A stretch of 64,000 nucleotides of DNA from Streptococcus bovimastitidis (GTDB taxonomy: Bacteria > Bacillota > Bacilli > Lactobacillales > Streptococcaceae). This document shows, piece by piece, positions 10,089-18,119 of the stretch. The stretch is from the NCBI RefSeq assembly GCF_001885095.1, contig NZ_LZDD01000003.1, forward strand, positions 236,978-300,977, given 5' to 3'. Under the pieces are notes generated by a model. It was not told where the DNA came from. It did no database searches and saw only the letters and a program-made list of their open reading frames with translations. Within the stretch, counting starts at the first letter, position 1. Every line of letters begins with the position of its first letter. The translations under genes and the position numbers were made by a program.

Positions 10089-10491
10089 TTTAGATGTCAA
10101 TCTTATTAATGGGATTGCCCTAGCTTTTGAAGGGGATGCGGTCTATTCTTATTATATCCGCCGCCACTTGATTTTTACAGGGCAAACCAAGCCTAGTCAG
10201 TTACACCACTTGGCGACCCACTATGTCTCTGCTAAAGCACAGGCAAGTCTGATTCAAAAAATGTTAGAAGCTCAGCTATTAACCGAAAAAGAAGAAGATA
10301 TCTACCGTCGAGGGCGCAATACCAATAGTCATACCAAGGCCAAAAATGCTGATGTGGTAACTTATCGCATGTCGACAGGCTTTGAAGCTGTCATGGGTTT
10401 TCTTGATATGACTGGTCAGACGGAAAGACTTGAAGAATTGATTGCTTGGTGTATCCAAGAAGTCGAAACCAATATGGAAAAAGGGAGATGA
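10081..10491 (+). CDS. mrnC: Mini-ribonuclease III (23S rRNA maturation)
   Basis: The 136 aa protein is a single RNase III catalytic domain without a double-stranded RNA-binding domain. The signature NGIALAFEGDAVYSYYIRRH appears at the N terminus with the catalytic acidic residues, and RRGRNTNSHTKAKNADVVTY is the second conserved block. The enzyme trims the ends of 23S rRNA precursors. The start is GTG at 10081, inside the cysS end, as usual for this operon in Firmicutes. A weak hairpin (GGGAGATG with CATCCC, then seven T) overlaps the stop codon and may end the operon. Confidence 0.94.
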   Translation: MTDLDVNLINGIALAFEGDAVYSYYIRRHLIFTGQTKPSQLHHLATHYVSAKAQASLIQKMLEAQLLTEKEEDIYRRGRNTNSHTKAKNADVVTYRMSTGFEAVMGFLDMTGQTERLEELIAWCIQEVETNMEKGR

Positions 10492-10530
10492 AAACATCCC
10501 TTTTTTTCATTGCTACTAAAAGGAGGATGA

Positions 10531-11574
10531 ATGTCACAATCTTATTTGAAACCAATGGGAGCAACACTGGCTAACGGTATTGTGCTCTATTTTGCCCTAG
10601 CTATGGGGCACTTAAGTATCGGAACACTTGGAGCTTTGGGATCCTTTTCCTTTCTTGCCTTCCAAAGCCGTTCTTTTACCTATAATCTCAAAGCTATTTT
10701 CCTCCATGGCCTAGCCCTTTGGTTAGCCTTCCTACTTGGTGCTGCAACATCACTAGCACCCTGGCTTCTTCCCTTTGTCACAGCAAGCCTGACCTTTGTT
10801 GCCTTTATCGTTACAAAACTCTACCGCATTCCCAAACCCGACTATTTCTTCGTCATTATGGTTTATGCGACTGGCTACAATTTCCAAGAACCCTTCTAAA
10901 TCAGCTTTGAGTGTGGAACAATAGGCTTGTCTTTAGGAATAATCGTCTCCTTGCTGGTGTCTTTACTAATCTCCAAAGCCCTCAACCTACCATGGCAGGA
11001 GCAGAACCAGAGCTTGCGCTACCAGAATCTACGTGACAGATACCAGGCTGCCCTGACAGAAGATCCAACTGTTATTGTCAAGGCTGGCCACTTCGCCAGC
11101 ATCCTTTTTGTGACATCTTACTTAGCCTATCTATTGATAAATCAAGATGGTTATTGGGTCCTTATCTTGTCAGCCGCTGTTTTGTCGGGGGAACACTTGC
11201 AGCGAATCAAAAGTCGGACCTTTGGTCGGGTGCTGGGCACGATTGTTGGAATCGGTCTAGGTGTTTTAATCCTACAAATAAATCCTCCAGTCACCCTACT
11301 GATTCTGATTTTGGTTATTTCCAACTTCCTAACCGAACTCTTCATGCCCAAGAACTATACCATTGCTAATTTCTTTACCAATCCCCAAGTAATTATCCTA
11401 ATGACCTTATCACACTCTTTCAAACATTGAGTTCCAACCATGCGTTTTGTCGGCGTTTTCCTAGGCTCTTTCGTGGCTCTAGCCATCATTCTTATCTTGG
11501 AATATGCCCTTCAAACCATGATTGACCATAAAGAAACCCTGGCCTTGGAAGAATCAAACAGAGAAAACCTCTAA
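10531..11574 (+). pseudogene. FUSC-family membrane protein, two in-frame stops
   Basis: One reading frame runs from the ATG at 10531 (preceded by AAAAGGAGG) to TAA at 11572-11574, but is interrupted by TAA at 10897-10899 and TGA at 11428-11430. Ignoring the stops gives about 347 residues with two groups of hydrophobic segments around a cytosolic stretch, as in FUSC/aromatic acid exporter-like proteins. Both stops would revert to sense codons (CAA and CGA) by a single T-to-C change, and the flanking protein sequence stays coherent. I therefore read it as a recently inactivated gene and not as three genes. The substrate is unknown. Confidence 0.8.
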
Positions 11575-11586
11575 AAATGATAGATT

Positions 11587-11616
11587 AAAAACTGACCTCT
11601 CAGAGTGTCAGTTTTG
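11587..11616 (+). terminator. Terminator-like hairpin
   Basis: AAAACTGAC pairs perfectly with GTCAGTTTT around a loop of about 10 nt, just after the FUSC pseudogene. It has four T at the end of the stem. Confidence 0.55.
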
Positions 11617-11709
11617 CTATATACTTGATGCTTTACCAATCCCCAAAGGAGGAGACTAGCTAGTTAAAGAGCGAGAGACCACCTATAATAGTTGAGCTAT
11701 GGTTTTTCC

Positions 11710-11738
11710 TTGAAATATCTTTTTTATTACTATACAAT
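11710..11738 (+). promoter_or_regulatory. Promoter of the small secreted protein gene
   Basis: TTGAAA (11710-11715) and TACAAT (11733-11738) are spaced by 17 bp, 31 bp before the chosen ATG at 11770. A further TATAAT at 11684-11689 could be a second start region. Confidence 0.55.
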
Positions 11739-11769
11739 GGCAGTAGTAGGAGAAAAAGGAGAAAAAAAG

Positions 11770-12192
11770 ATGAAAAAAATGAGAAATCGCAAGACAATTA
11801 CCCTCATTGCCACTCTTACCCTAGCTGCTAGTGGCTTACTAATGGCACCACAAGTAGCTGCTCAAGAGACAGGAACAGCCCCTCAAGCAAGCACTAGCCA
11901 GACAAACACTTCTGGCTTAAGCATAAATGCGCAAATGCGCAAAGATACTGTCATTATTGACTGCCAATTAGGCATAAGCTCTGAATTGGCAAAAGGTGGG
12001 CAGGCCATGCTTCAATTGGTGGACAGCCAAGGCAATGTCTTAGCAACTATCCCATATGAGTTAAAAGCCGGCTGGCAAAGTATGACTGCCTGGTTTGACC
12101 TGACAGGTTACCCAAGTGGCGACTATAGTATCAAAGCTAGCTACAATGGTCAAACTGTTCAATCAGCGACCATTCACCACCAAGTAAAATAG
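11770..12192 (+). CDS. Small secreted protein of unknown function
   Basis: The open frame extends upstream to 11692, but the ATG at 11770 has the ribosome binding site (AAGGAG at 11756-11761) and begins a typical signal peptide: a basic head, a hydrophobic core and a VAAQ cleavage region near residues 29-32. The mature part is about 108 residues, starts with a Thr/Ser/Gln-rich linker, and ends in what looks like a single beta-sandwich (VTWRA-like strands such as TVIIDCQLG, MLQLVDSQGNVLATIPY, DYSIKASYNGQTV). There is no LPxTG, so it should be released. I do not recognise a family. It is probably a monocistronic unit with its own promoter and a strong terminator. Confidence 0.7.
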   Translation: MKKMRNRKTITLIATLTLAASGLLMAPQVAAQETGTAPQASTSQTNTSGLSINAQMRKDTVIIDCQLGISSELAKGGQAMLQLVDSQGNVLATIPYELKAGWQSMTAWFDLTGYPSGDYSIKASYNGQTVQSATIHHQVK

Positions 12193-12202
12193 AACCTCCT
12201 TG

Positions 12203-12235
12203 AAAAAAGCAGCTACTGAGCAGTAGCTGCTTTTT
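12203..12235 (+). terminator. Strong terminator after the secreted protein gene
   Basis: A perfect stem of about 13-15 bp (AAAAAGCAGCTACT with AGTAGCTGCTTTTT) with a very short loop and a T run, 11 bp past the stop codon. Confidence 0.88.
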
Positions 12236-12328
12236 GAATGACTACTTTGAGGTGTTTGACATAGAAGGAATTCTATCAAATTCTTTCCCATATATTCTTT
12301 CTTCCACTCCTCCCTTTCTTTGCTTTCG

Positions 12329-12337
12329 TGTTATAAT
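12329..12337 (+). promoter_or_regulatory. Extended -10 promoter for rlmB-yacP
   Basis: TGTTATAAT is a consensus extended -10 (TG-N-TATAAT). No good -35 is seen, which is common for this class. Transcription would begin at about 12344, right at or before the first ATG of rlmB. Confidence 0.6.
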
Positions 12338-12344
12338 AGGTCTT

Positions 12345-13106
12345 ATGAAAGATAAAGAAAAGTTTAATGATATGATGGAAACAAGTAATGATATGGTTTA
12401 CGGCGTGCATGCCGTTACCGAAAGTTTAAATGCCAATACTGGCAACAAGCTCTATATTCAAGAAGACCTGCGTGGCAAAAACGTGGATGCCATTAAGGCT
12501 TTAGCCACTGAGAAAAAGGTCTCCATTTCATGGACACCTAAGAAGACCTTGTCTGAAATGACAGAAGGGGCTGTCCACCAAGGATTTGTCTTGCGGGTTG
12601 CTGAATTCGCCTATGCTGATCTGGCAGAGCTGATAGCCAAAACTGAAGGGGAAGAAAACCCACTGATTCTGATTTTGGATGGTTTGACGGATCCTCACAA
12701 CTTTGGCTCAATCTTGAGAACGGCCGATGCTACGAAGGTTTCTGGAGTTATTATTCCCAAGCACCGCGCTGTCGGTGTCACACCGGTGGTTTCTAAGACG
12801 TCAACAGGTGCGGTGGAGCACGTTCCCATTGCCCGGGTCACCAATTTAAGCCAAACCTTAGACAAACTTAAGGAAGCAGGTTTCTGGATTTTCGGCACGG
12901 ATATGGACGGTACGCCGGTTCATAAATGGAATACCTCAGGCAAGCTGGCGCTGATTATCGGTAGTGAGGGCAAGGGCATTTCGGCCAATATCAAGAAGCA
13001 GGTGGACGAGATGATTACCATTCCTATGGATGGTCATGTGCAGAGCTTAAATGCAGGTGTCGCTGCGGCTGTGCTCATGTATGAAGTTTTCCGCAATAAA
13101 CTCTAG
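12345..13106 (+). CDS. rlmB: 23S rRNA (guanosine 2'-O) methyltransferase, TrmH family
   Basis: The protein has the SpoU/TrmH knot-fold motifs: LILDGLTDPHNFGSILRTAD (motif 1), LIIGSEGKGIS (motif 2) and IPMDGHVQSLNAGVAAAVLMYE (motif 3), preceded by an L7Ae-like substrate-binding domain. It would methylate a guanosine ribose in 23S rRNA. The frame is open upstream to 12234 but the -10 element at 12332-12337 rules that out. ATG 12345 would be nearly leaderless; ATG 12372 or 12375 just before the conserved NDMVYGVHAV stretch are real alternatives. An AGGAG at the gene end serves yacP, 7 bp downstream. Confidence 0.93.
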   Translation: MKDKEKFNDMMETSNDMVYGVHAVTESLNANTGNKLYIQEDLRGKNVDAIKALATEKKVSISWTPKKTLSEMTEGAVHQGFVLRVAEFAYADLAELIAKTEGEENPLILILDGLTDPHNFGSILRTADATKVSGVIIPKHRAVGVTPVVSKTSTGAVEHVPIARVTNLSQTLDKLKEAGFWIFGTDMDGTPVHKWNTSGKLALIIGSEGKGISANIKKQVDEMITIPMDGHVQSLNAGVAAAVLMYEVFRNKL

Positions 13107-13113
13107 GAGCGCC

Positions 13114-13629
13114 ATGAAGAAAAAAATACTCTTGGTAGATGGCTACAACATGATTGCCTTCTGGGAGGAGACTAAGCAACTCTTCAAAACCAACCAGTTG
13201 GATCAAGCCAGGACAGTTCTGCTTAACAAGCTCAATAACTACGCCCACTTTGAAAAGATTGACATCACCTGTGTTTTTGATGCCCAGTTTGTCCCAGGAG
13301 TACGCCAACGCTATGACCAGTATATGATTTCAGTGGTCTTCACCGAGGAAGAAGAAACAGCAGATTCCTATATTGAGCGGACGGCGGCAGAACTAAACAC
13401 GGTCCGCAATCTGGTCGAAGTAGCCACCAGTGACCTCAACGAACAATGGACTATCTTTTCGCAAGGAGCCTTGCGGGTCCCAGCGCGTGAACTGGAACGC
13501 CGGGTCAATACCGTCAAATCCGATTTAGACCAGATGTCCAAATCCATCGAAATGAAAAAACCAAAACTCCGCCCCTTTGAGGAAGGTAATATGCAAAAAC
13601 TCAAAGACTTTATGGATGATTTGGGGTAA
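13114..13629 (+). CDS. NYN-domain ribonuclease-like protein (YacP/Rae1 family)
   Basis: The 171 aa product starts ILLVDGYNMI, the conserved beta-strand with the metal-binding Asp of NYN (PIN-like) domains, and continues with DITCVFDAQ and TADSYIERTAAE, the other acidic clusters of this fold. B. subtilis Rae1 (YacP), a ribosome-associated endonuclease, belongs to this family and also lies next to the TrmH gene. The start at 13114 is set by AGGAG at 13105-13109 and removes an upstream in-frame extension. Translation is probably coupled to rlmB. Confidence 0.85.
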   Translation: MKKKILLVDGYNMIAFWEETKQLFKTNQLDQARTVLLNKLNNYAHFEKIDITCVFDAQFVPGVRQRYDQYMISVVFTEEEETADSYIERTAAELNTVRNLVEVATSDLNEQWTIFSQGALRVPARELERRVNTVKSDLDQMSKSIEMKKPKLRPFEEGNMQKLKDFMDDLG

Positions 13630-13645
13630 ATGAGTTAAAAGAAAG

Positions 13646-13665
13646 AAGCACTGAGGTGCTTTTTT
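13646..13665 (+). terminator. Terminator after yacP
   Basis: AAGCAC-TGAG-GTGCTT hairpin followed by T residues, 17 bp past the stop. Confidence 0.7.
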
Positions 13666-13974
13666 AGTTGCACTTGGAGAGGGAGAAAGAGAAGTAGTAG
13701 CCGAATGAAAAATTCAAACTTTTTTATAGTAGGAATAAGAATTTGCAACTATTAGATTATCGATTTGATAGCAAGTAGGATGAACTGATCCGAGTTCCAA
13801 GATGAAAATTTCAGCACATTTTATGATGAAAAATTCCAATTATCCTATTTCCGTAATGAGATTTACCCACTATTAAAACTCTAAAATTGTCAAAAAATAA
13901 AAGTAACTTTCAAGACTAAGCTTGCGCCCTCAGGCACTTTCTGCTAAAATAAATCAATTGTCAAAGGAGTTTTC
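13666..13974. other. Gene-free stretch before degV
   Basis: About 310 bp without a coding frame. It is AT-rich and contains loosely repeated phrases (GAAAAATTC, GATGAAAATTTC, GATGAAAAATTCC) that could be remnants of a decayed repeat or gene. A TAAAAT near 13946 may be the -10 of degV. I see nothing else. Confidence 0.4.
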
Positions 13975-14835
13975 ATGTCATTTTCCATACTTACGGATTC
14001 AACAGCTGATTTAGACCAAAGTTGGGCCCAAGAGCACCAAGTCGATATCTTAGGGTTGACCATTAATTGTGATGGTAAAACCTATGAAACAGTGGGTTCA
14101 GATGTCCTAAGCAGTTCTGAACTCTTAGCCATGATGAAGGCCGGCAGTAAACCGACAACCAGCCAAATCAACGTCGGTGAGTTCGAAAAGTATTTCCGTA
14201 AACATGCAGAAGCAGGACAAGATGTCCTCTATATCGCCTTTTCATCAGCTCTGTCTGGAACTTACCAGAGTGCGGTTATGGCGCGTGAAATGATCCTGGA
14301 GGACTATCCTGATGCGGTTATCGAAATTGTGGACACGCTAGCAGCCGCGGGCGGCGAAGGCTACCTGTCGATTCTGGCAGCGCAAGCCAGGGACCGAGGC
14401 CAGTCTATTCAGGCCGCCAAAGCCCTGGTTGAGGATTTTCACCCTCGTCTTCGCACATACTTCTTGGTGGACGATCTTTACCATCTTATGCGTGGCGGTC
14501 GCTTGTCGAAAAGCTCAGCGATTCTCGGAAGTCTAGCGAGTATCAAGCCTATTCTCTGGATTGACCAAGCCGGAAATTTGGTGCCCGTCGCAAAAGTTAG
14601 GGGGCGCAAAAAAGCCATGAAGGAAATCGTGAATCAGCTGACCTCTGACATCGGCCACTCCACTATGATTATTGGCTATTCAGACGATCAAGAAGCGGCA
14701 CAGGAGCTACGTGAGACCCTCTTAGAGCATGCGGAAGTGACCGATGTGCTGATCATGCCACTAGGTCCAGTTATTGCTGCCCACGTCGGTCCAAACACCC
14801 TAGCTGCCTTTGCCTTCGGTAAGGAAAAACGCTAA
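13975..14835 (+). CDS. DegV-family fatty-acid-binding protein
   Basis: The 286 aa protein has the DegV fold markers: [10 protein letters not shown] at the N terminus, a TSQ segment ([11 protein letters not shown]), [11 protein letters not shown] in the centre, and GGRLSKSSA. In Gram-positive bacteria the closest studied members (FakB) present fatty acids to the kinase FakA, and the Ser of the TSQ motif contacts the carboxylate. The role here is inferred from the family. It is a single gene with its own ribosome binding site AAAGGAG and a downstream terminator. Confidence 0.88.
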   Translation: MSFSILTDSTADLDQSWAQEHQVDILGLTINCDGKTYETVGSDVLSSSELLAMMKAGSKPTTSQINVGEFEKYFRKHAEAGQDVLYIAFSSALSGTYQSAVMAREMILEDYPDAVIEIVDTLAAAGGEGYLSILAAQARDRGQSIQAAKALVEDFHPRLRTYFLVDDLYHLMRGGRLSKSSAILGSLASIKPILWIDQAGNLVPVAKVRGRKKAMKEIVNQLTSDIGHSTMIIGYSDDQEAAQELRETLLEHAEVTDVLIMPLGPVIAAHVGPNTLAAFAFGKEKR

Positions 14836-14886
14836 TCAGACTAGGCTTTGTAAGCTGTCAAAAAAAGAAAAATAAAAGAGAAAAAG

Positions 14887-14910
14887 TACTTGCTAGTGGC
14901 AAGTATTTTT
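14887..14910 (+). terminator. degV terminator
   Basis: TACTTGC (14887-14893) pairs with GCAAGTA (14899-14905), followed by five T. Confidence 0.75.
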
Positions 14911-14934
14911 GATATTATAGTAGGCGGTATTGTT

Positions 14935-15035
14935 TACCCCATTTGAAAGGCCCCGGAACCTTCCAAATACCTTCGATGGGACGGAACACCCATCAACCCT
15001 GTAAACAAATATTACGAATTCGTATAGGAGAAATC
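14935..15035 (+). promoter_or_regulatory. Likely L13 (rplM) autoregulatory leader
   Basis: The leader before rplM carries at least two small hairpins: AAGG/CCTT (14947-14950 with 14959-14962) and GATGGG (14975-14980) with CCCATC (14989-14994) around ACGGAACA. Structured leaders bound by L13 are known upstream of rplM-rpsI in Firmicutes. Assignment to that class is an inference from position and from the conserved-looking GGAACA loop. Confidence 0.5.
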
Positions 15036-15482
15036 ATGAACAAAACAACTTTTATGGCTAAAACTGGCCAAGTTGAACGCAAATGGTACGTTGTTGACGC
15101 AACAGATGTACCTCTTGGACGTCTTTCTGCAGTAGTTGCTAGCGTACTTCGCGGAAAAAACAAACCAACTTTCACACCACACACTGATACAGGTGACTTT
15201 GTAATTGTTATCAATGCTGAAAAAGTTAAATTAACTGGTAAAAAAGCAACTGATAAAATCTACTACACTCACTCAATGTACCCAGGTGGATTGAAACAAA
15301 TCTCAGCAGGTGAACTACGTTCTAAAAATGCTGTTCGTTTAATCGAAAAATCTGTTAAAGGCATGCTTCCACATAACACTCTTGGACGTGCACAAGGTAT
15401 GAAATTGAAAGTCTTCGTTGGCGGTGAGCACACTCACGCAGCACAACAACCAGAAGTACTTGACATCTCAGGACTTATCTAA
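15036..15482 (+). CDS. rplM: 50S ribosomal protein L13
   Basis: The 148 aa product is a complete L13: [25 protein letters not shown] at the start, [12 protein letters not shown], and [18 protein letters not shown] near the end. An upstream in-frame extension to 14943 lies in the structured leader and is rejected. ATAGGAG precedes ATG 15036 by 7 nt. It forms an operon with rpsI, 21 bp downstream. Confidence 0.98.
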   Translation: MNKTTFMAKTGQVERKWYVVDATDVPLGRLSAVVASVLRGKNKPTFTPHTDTGDFVIVINAEKVKLTGKKATDKIYYTHSMYPGGLKQISAGELRSKNAVRLIEKSVKGMLPHNTLGRAQGMKLKVFVGGEHTHAAQQPEVLDISGLI

Positions 15483-15503
15483 GAGGAAAGGAGCACATAA
15501 ATA

Positions 15504-15896
15504 ATGGCACAAGCACAATATGCAGGAACTGGCCGTCGTAAAAACGCTGTTGCACGCGTTCGTTTACTCCCAGGAACTGGTAAAATCACAGTTAACAACA
15601 AAGATGTTGAAGAATACATCCCACACGCTGACTTACGTTTAGTCATCAACCAACCTTTCGCAGTAACATCTACTGAAGGTTCATACGACGTATTCGTAAA
15701 CGTAAACGGTGGTGGTTACGGTGGACAATCAGGAGCTATCCGTCATGGTATCGCTCGCGCATTGCTACAAGTAGACCCAGACTTCCGCGATTCATTAAAA
15801 CGCGCTGGACTTCTTACACGTGACGCACGTATGGTTGAACGTAAAAAACCAGGTCTTAAAAAAGCCCGTAAAGCATCACAATTCTCAAAACGTTAA
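15504..15896 (+). CDS. rpsI: 30S ribosomal protein S9
   Basis: The 130 aa S9 is complete: [16 protein letters not shown] at the start, [19 protein letters not shown] in the middle, and the basic tail ending in QFSKR, which reaches the decoding site. The last codons (from 15874) double as one arm of a 28-bp direct repeat found again at 16710, so the gene end serves as an insertion target while the protein is restored intact. Confidence 0.98.
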   Translation: MAQAQYAGTGRRKNAVARVRLLPGTGKITVNNKDVEEYIPHADLRLVINQPFAVTSTEGSYDVFVNVNGGGYGGQSGAIRHGIARALLQVDPDFRDSLKRAGLLTRDARMVERKKPGLKKARKASQFSKR

Positions 15897-15901
15897 TATA
15901 C
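15874..15901 (+). repeat. attachment-site-like direct repeat, left copy (rpsI 3' end)
   Basis: 28 bp identical to 16710-16737, covering the last seven codons and stop of rpsI. A second block of about 38 nt (15951-15989) recurs with one indel at 16785-16822. This is the pattern left by a site-specific integration at a gene 3' end. To my knowledge, tyrosine-recombinase elements of streptococci use rpsI this way. Confidence 0.8.
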
Positions 15902-15920
15902 ACTGGTATATCAATTTTTC

Positions 15921-15956
15921 AAAGCACTCAAGGGTTTGCCCTACGGGTGCTTTTTT
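15921..15956 (+). terminator. rpsI terminator
   Basis: AAAGCAC at 15921-15927 pairs with GGTGCTTT around an inner GG/CC pair, followed by six T. Confidence 0.8.
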
Positions 15957-16183
15957 GATACATTTTTTGAGAATTTGCCCTAAAATGATACACAAAAATT
16001 TTTTGATTACGTATTCTCTAACTTTTCTTGTATATCCTATAATTTAATACAAGGATTTGTGTTTAAAATCTTCAAATACTATTTATGCAATAGTTTGACT
16101 TTAAGTAACAAATATTATATTTTTAATATGACAAAATGCCAAAATAATAAGAACAATAATAATTACTAATAAGGAGAAAAACA

Positions 16184-16684
16184 ATGGAAAATCAAGTTTC
16201 TGATGCACTGCTTAGAGCTGGCGTTGAATTAGGTGTACTAGCTGTTAAAGGTACAACAACTTTGGTAAATAGTAAAATTCAATCAATTAGAGATGAAAAG
16301 AGCGCAGAAAAGTTAAGAAATACATATGATGAAATTATAAATGAATTACTTTCAGAAAGAGAGCAAGCAATAAGAATAGCTCAAGCCTATAAAGAAGAAT
16401 ATGAAAAGGTCAATATTAATGATGAGGATATTGAATATTTACATAAAACTTTGACGCAGATGATTTCGCTGATTTCGTCTTTCACAAATGTTGATAGTGA
16501 ACAAGAAGCATCTATGACTCAGTTAGTGGAGCTCTTAAATAAAGATACATTAAAAACAATGCAGTTGCTTGGATTCAATTATAAAGAAGCAATTGGTGAA
16601 CCGCTAACTGAAGTATGTGCAACAACAATTAAATGTAAATTGAGTCCGTCACCTAAAAGGAATAATAAATCACAAAGGAAATAA
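16184..16684 (+). CDS. Unknown coiled-coil protein, sole gene of mini-island
   Basis: The 166 aa protein has an uncharged, mildly hydrophobic N terminus (DALLRAGVELGVLAVKGTTTLV), then a charged helical stretch with heptad-like spacing (about residues 35-90), and a short lysine/serine-rich tail. No signal peptide, catalytic motif or DNA-binding motif is evident. An AAGGAG ribosome binding site lies 6 nt before the ATG. It is the only gene between the two rpsI-end repeats, with base composition visibly richer in A and T than the ribosomal operon. I do not recognise it. Its position suggests cargo of a small integrated element; a defence or addiction role is possible but not shown. Confidence 0.7.
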   Translation: MENQVSDALLRAGVELGVLAVKGTTTLVNSKIQSIRDEKSAEKLRNTYDEIINELLSEREQAIRIAQAYKEEYEKVNINDEDIEYLHKTLTQMISLISSFTNVDSEQEASMTQLVELLNKDTLKTMQLLGFNYKEAIGEPLTEVCATTIKCKLSPSPKRNNKSQRK

Positions 16685-16709
16685 AAATATTTTTAAAAAA
16701 CCGGTAATA

Positions 16710-16737
16710 CATCACAATTCTCAAAACGTTAATATAC
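16710..16737 (+). repeat. attachment-site-like direct repeat, second copy
   Basis: Perfect copy of the rpsI 3' end (15874-15901), here without any coding context. It lies 836 bp downstream, marking the right edge of the mini-island and perhaps the left edge of the larger accessory segment that follows. Confidence 0.8.
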
Positions 16738-16755
16738 TGTTATATCAACAATTGG

Positions 16756-16791
16756 AAACACTTCATGGTTCACACTATGGAGTGTTTTTTG
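16756..16791 (+). terminator. Terminator of the second rpsI-end copy
   Basis: AAACACT pairs with AGTGTTT, then T residues. It occupies the same relative place as the rpsI terminator but with a different stem, so the element seems to supply its own terminator. Confidence 0.7.
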
Positions 16792-16866
16792 ATACTTTTT
16801 TGAGAATTTGCCCTAAAATGATGGTTGTGATGTTGCGTTTCCAAAAGTAAGATTCTAAACTAAAGT

Positions 16867-16907
16867 AAAAAAACACCCAAAAATGAAAAAGATCATTTTT
16901 GGGTGTT
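16867..16907 (-). terminator. Terminator for a minus-strand transcript
   Basis: Perfect 15-bp inverted repeat (16872-16886 with 16893-16907). Read on the minus strand, it is followed by a run of T (A tract at 16867-16873 on the plus strand). It directly follows the predicted small minus-strand peptide gene. Confidence 0.7.
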
Positions 16908-16913
16908 GGGTGA

Positions 16914-17009
16914 TTAGCAAAAGCAAATTTCTAGTAGAAGTTTATTAACAAGAATAAAGACGGTAGTTGTAATCAGGAAAGTGAAGTGATGCCTATGAAC
17001 AGAAATCAT
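16914..17009 (-). CDS. Predicted 31-aa hydrophobic peptide, toxin-like
   Basis: On the minus strand an ATG at 17009 opens 31 codons ending TAA at 16914-16916. After a His-rich head (MISVHRHHF) comes one hydrophobic segment (FLITTTVFILVNKLLLEICF). An AGGA lies 4 nt before the ATG. Part of this ribosome-binding region (TTAGGATT) is complementary to AATCCTAA about 35 nt upstream in the same RNA, so it could be masked. A strong terminator follows immediately. Size, single membrane segment, hidden ribosome binding site and compact unit resemble type I toxin genes, but no sequence family is recognised. A 47-codon frame on the plus strand (16990-17133) overlaps it and is an alternative reading. Confidence 0.4.
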   Translation of the reverse strand: MISVHRHHFTFLITTTVFILVNKLLLEICFC

Positions 17010-17378
17010 AAAATCCTAATAGAAAGGAGCAACCAAAATTTTTCACTGTTAGGATTGTCAATGCTCATGTTTAATAAGGGAAATTTCACCATTTCACTCG
17101 TGAAACGAAAACTTGATTTTTTTGAGTATTAAAAACTAAATAATTTATTTTGGCCAGTCTAGGGTTATTTTTAAAATGAATGCAACTACAGTCTTAATTG
17201 TATCTGAGATAAGCTCTTTACAACTTATTTATAATATTATTCTAACATTTAGTAAATAATATTACAACCGATACAGGAATTTTCAACATAAAAAAATTAT
17301 TTAAAGTAAAATCGAATGCTATAAAAATAGAAAATTCTTTTTAAAGTATTGGAATACTGATTAAGTGCAGTAATAAAA

Positions 17379-17387
17379 TGATATAAT
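17379..17387 (+). promoter_or_regulatory. Extended -10 promoter of the methyltransferase/nuclease operon
   Basis: TGATATAAT is a consensus extended -10, 33 bp before the TTG start at 17420. The stretch 17134-17378 is AT-rich without gene-like frames. Confidence 0.65.
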
Positions 17388-17419
17388 TGTAATAATAAAT
17401 AGATTTCAAGGAGAATACT

Positions 17420-18118
17420 TTGGAAGAGAGTTTAATTAAATCAAAACAACGAGTTCAAAAACATGGCGAGGTCTTTACACCATCTTGGATGGTTCAAAAA
17501 ATGCTAGATACCCCTGGTGTAAAAGAGGCTTGTGAAAATGTATCGGCAACGTTCTTAGAACCATCTGCTGGTGATGGAAACTTTTTACAAGCAATATTAG
17601 AGAGAAAGTTAGAGCATGTTGTTAAAAAATATGATAAAAGAAATTGGAAAACAAAATCTTTAATAGCCTTATCCTCAATATATGGTATAGAATTTCTTGA
17701 AGATAATCTAGAGGTAGCACGTTCTCGAGTATTCCTATATTATTTAGATTGGTATGAGAAAACTTTTAACATAAAGTTAACTAGTAAAAGTGACATCTAT
17801 AAATCCGCTCATTATCTTATTCATAAAAATATTGTAAGAGGTAACACACTCTCCCAGAAACATCCTATTACAGGAGATCCGATTGTCTTTTTTGAGTGGC
17901 GATTAGTGAAAGGTCATCATAGTTTTGTCAAAAAAATTCCATTTACTTTGTCTGAACTTCTAGGTGATACTGTTGAAAATGATAAAGGAGTTGTTGAAGG
18001 GCAAATGAGTTTCTTTGATATGGATGATGAATTTAGATTAGAGGAAGAGATTGTAGAAAAAACTAAAGTGGTAGAAGAAATAAATATTCAAAAGGTGTAT
18101 TTATTAGGAGATTTATAA
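17420..18118 (+). CDS. N6-adenine methyltransferase-like protein lacking catalytic motif
   Basis: The 232 aa protein starts with TTG at 17420, set by AAGGAG 6 nt upstream. An N-terminal HGEVFTPSWMVQKML stretch, typical of adenine DNA methyltransferases, leads to a clear SAM-binding motif I, FLEPSAGDGNF (residues 45-55), then a motif II-like IYGIEFLE and a motif III-like IVRGNTL. Where the catalytic (N/D/S)PP(Y/F) should follow, the sequence reads GDPIVFFEW, so the active-site tetrapeptide is missing. The very large downstream protein, which begins 1 bp after this stop, carries an NPPY motif but only a degenerate motif I. The two products may therefore act as one complementary enzyme, which is inferred and not shown. 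Confidence 0.8.
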   Translation: MEESLIKSKQRVQKHGEVFTPSWMVQKMLDTPGVKEACENVSATFLEPSAGDGNFLQAILERKLEHVVKKYDKRNWKTKSLIALSSIYGIEFLEDNLEVARSRVFLYYLDWYEKTFNIKLTSKSDIYKSAHYLIHKNIVRGNTLSQKHPITGDPIVFFEWRLVKGHHSFVKKIPFTLSELLGDTVENDKGVVEGQMSFFDMDDEFRLEEEIVEKTKVVEEINIQKVYLLGDL

Positions 18119-18119
18119 A

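Noticed and set aside
11692..11769. N-terminal extension of the small secreted protein
   Set aside because: The ribosome binding site and signal peptide begin at 11770, and promoter elements lie inside the extension.
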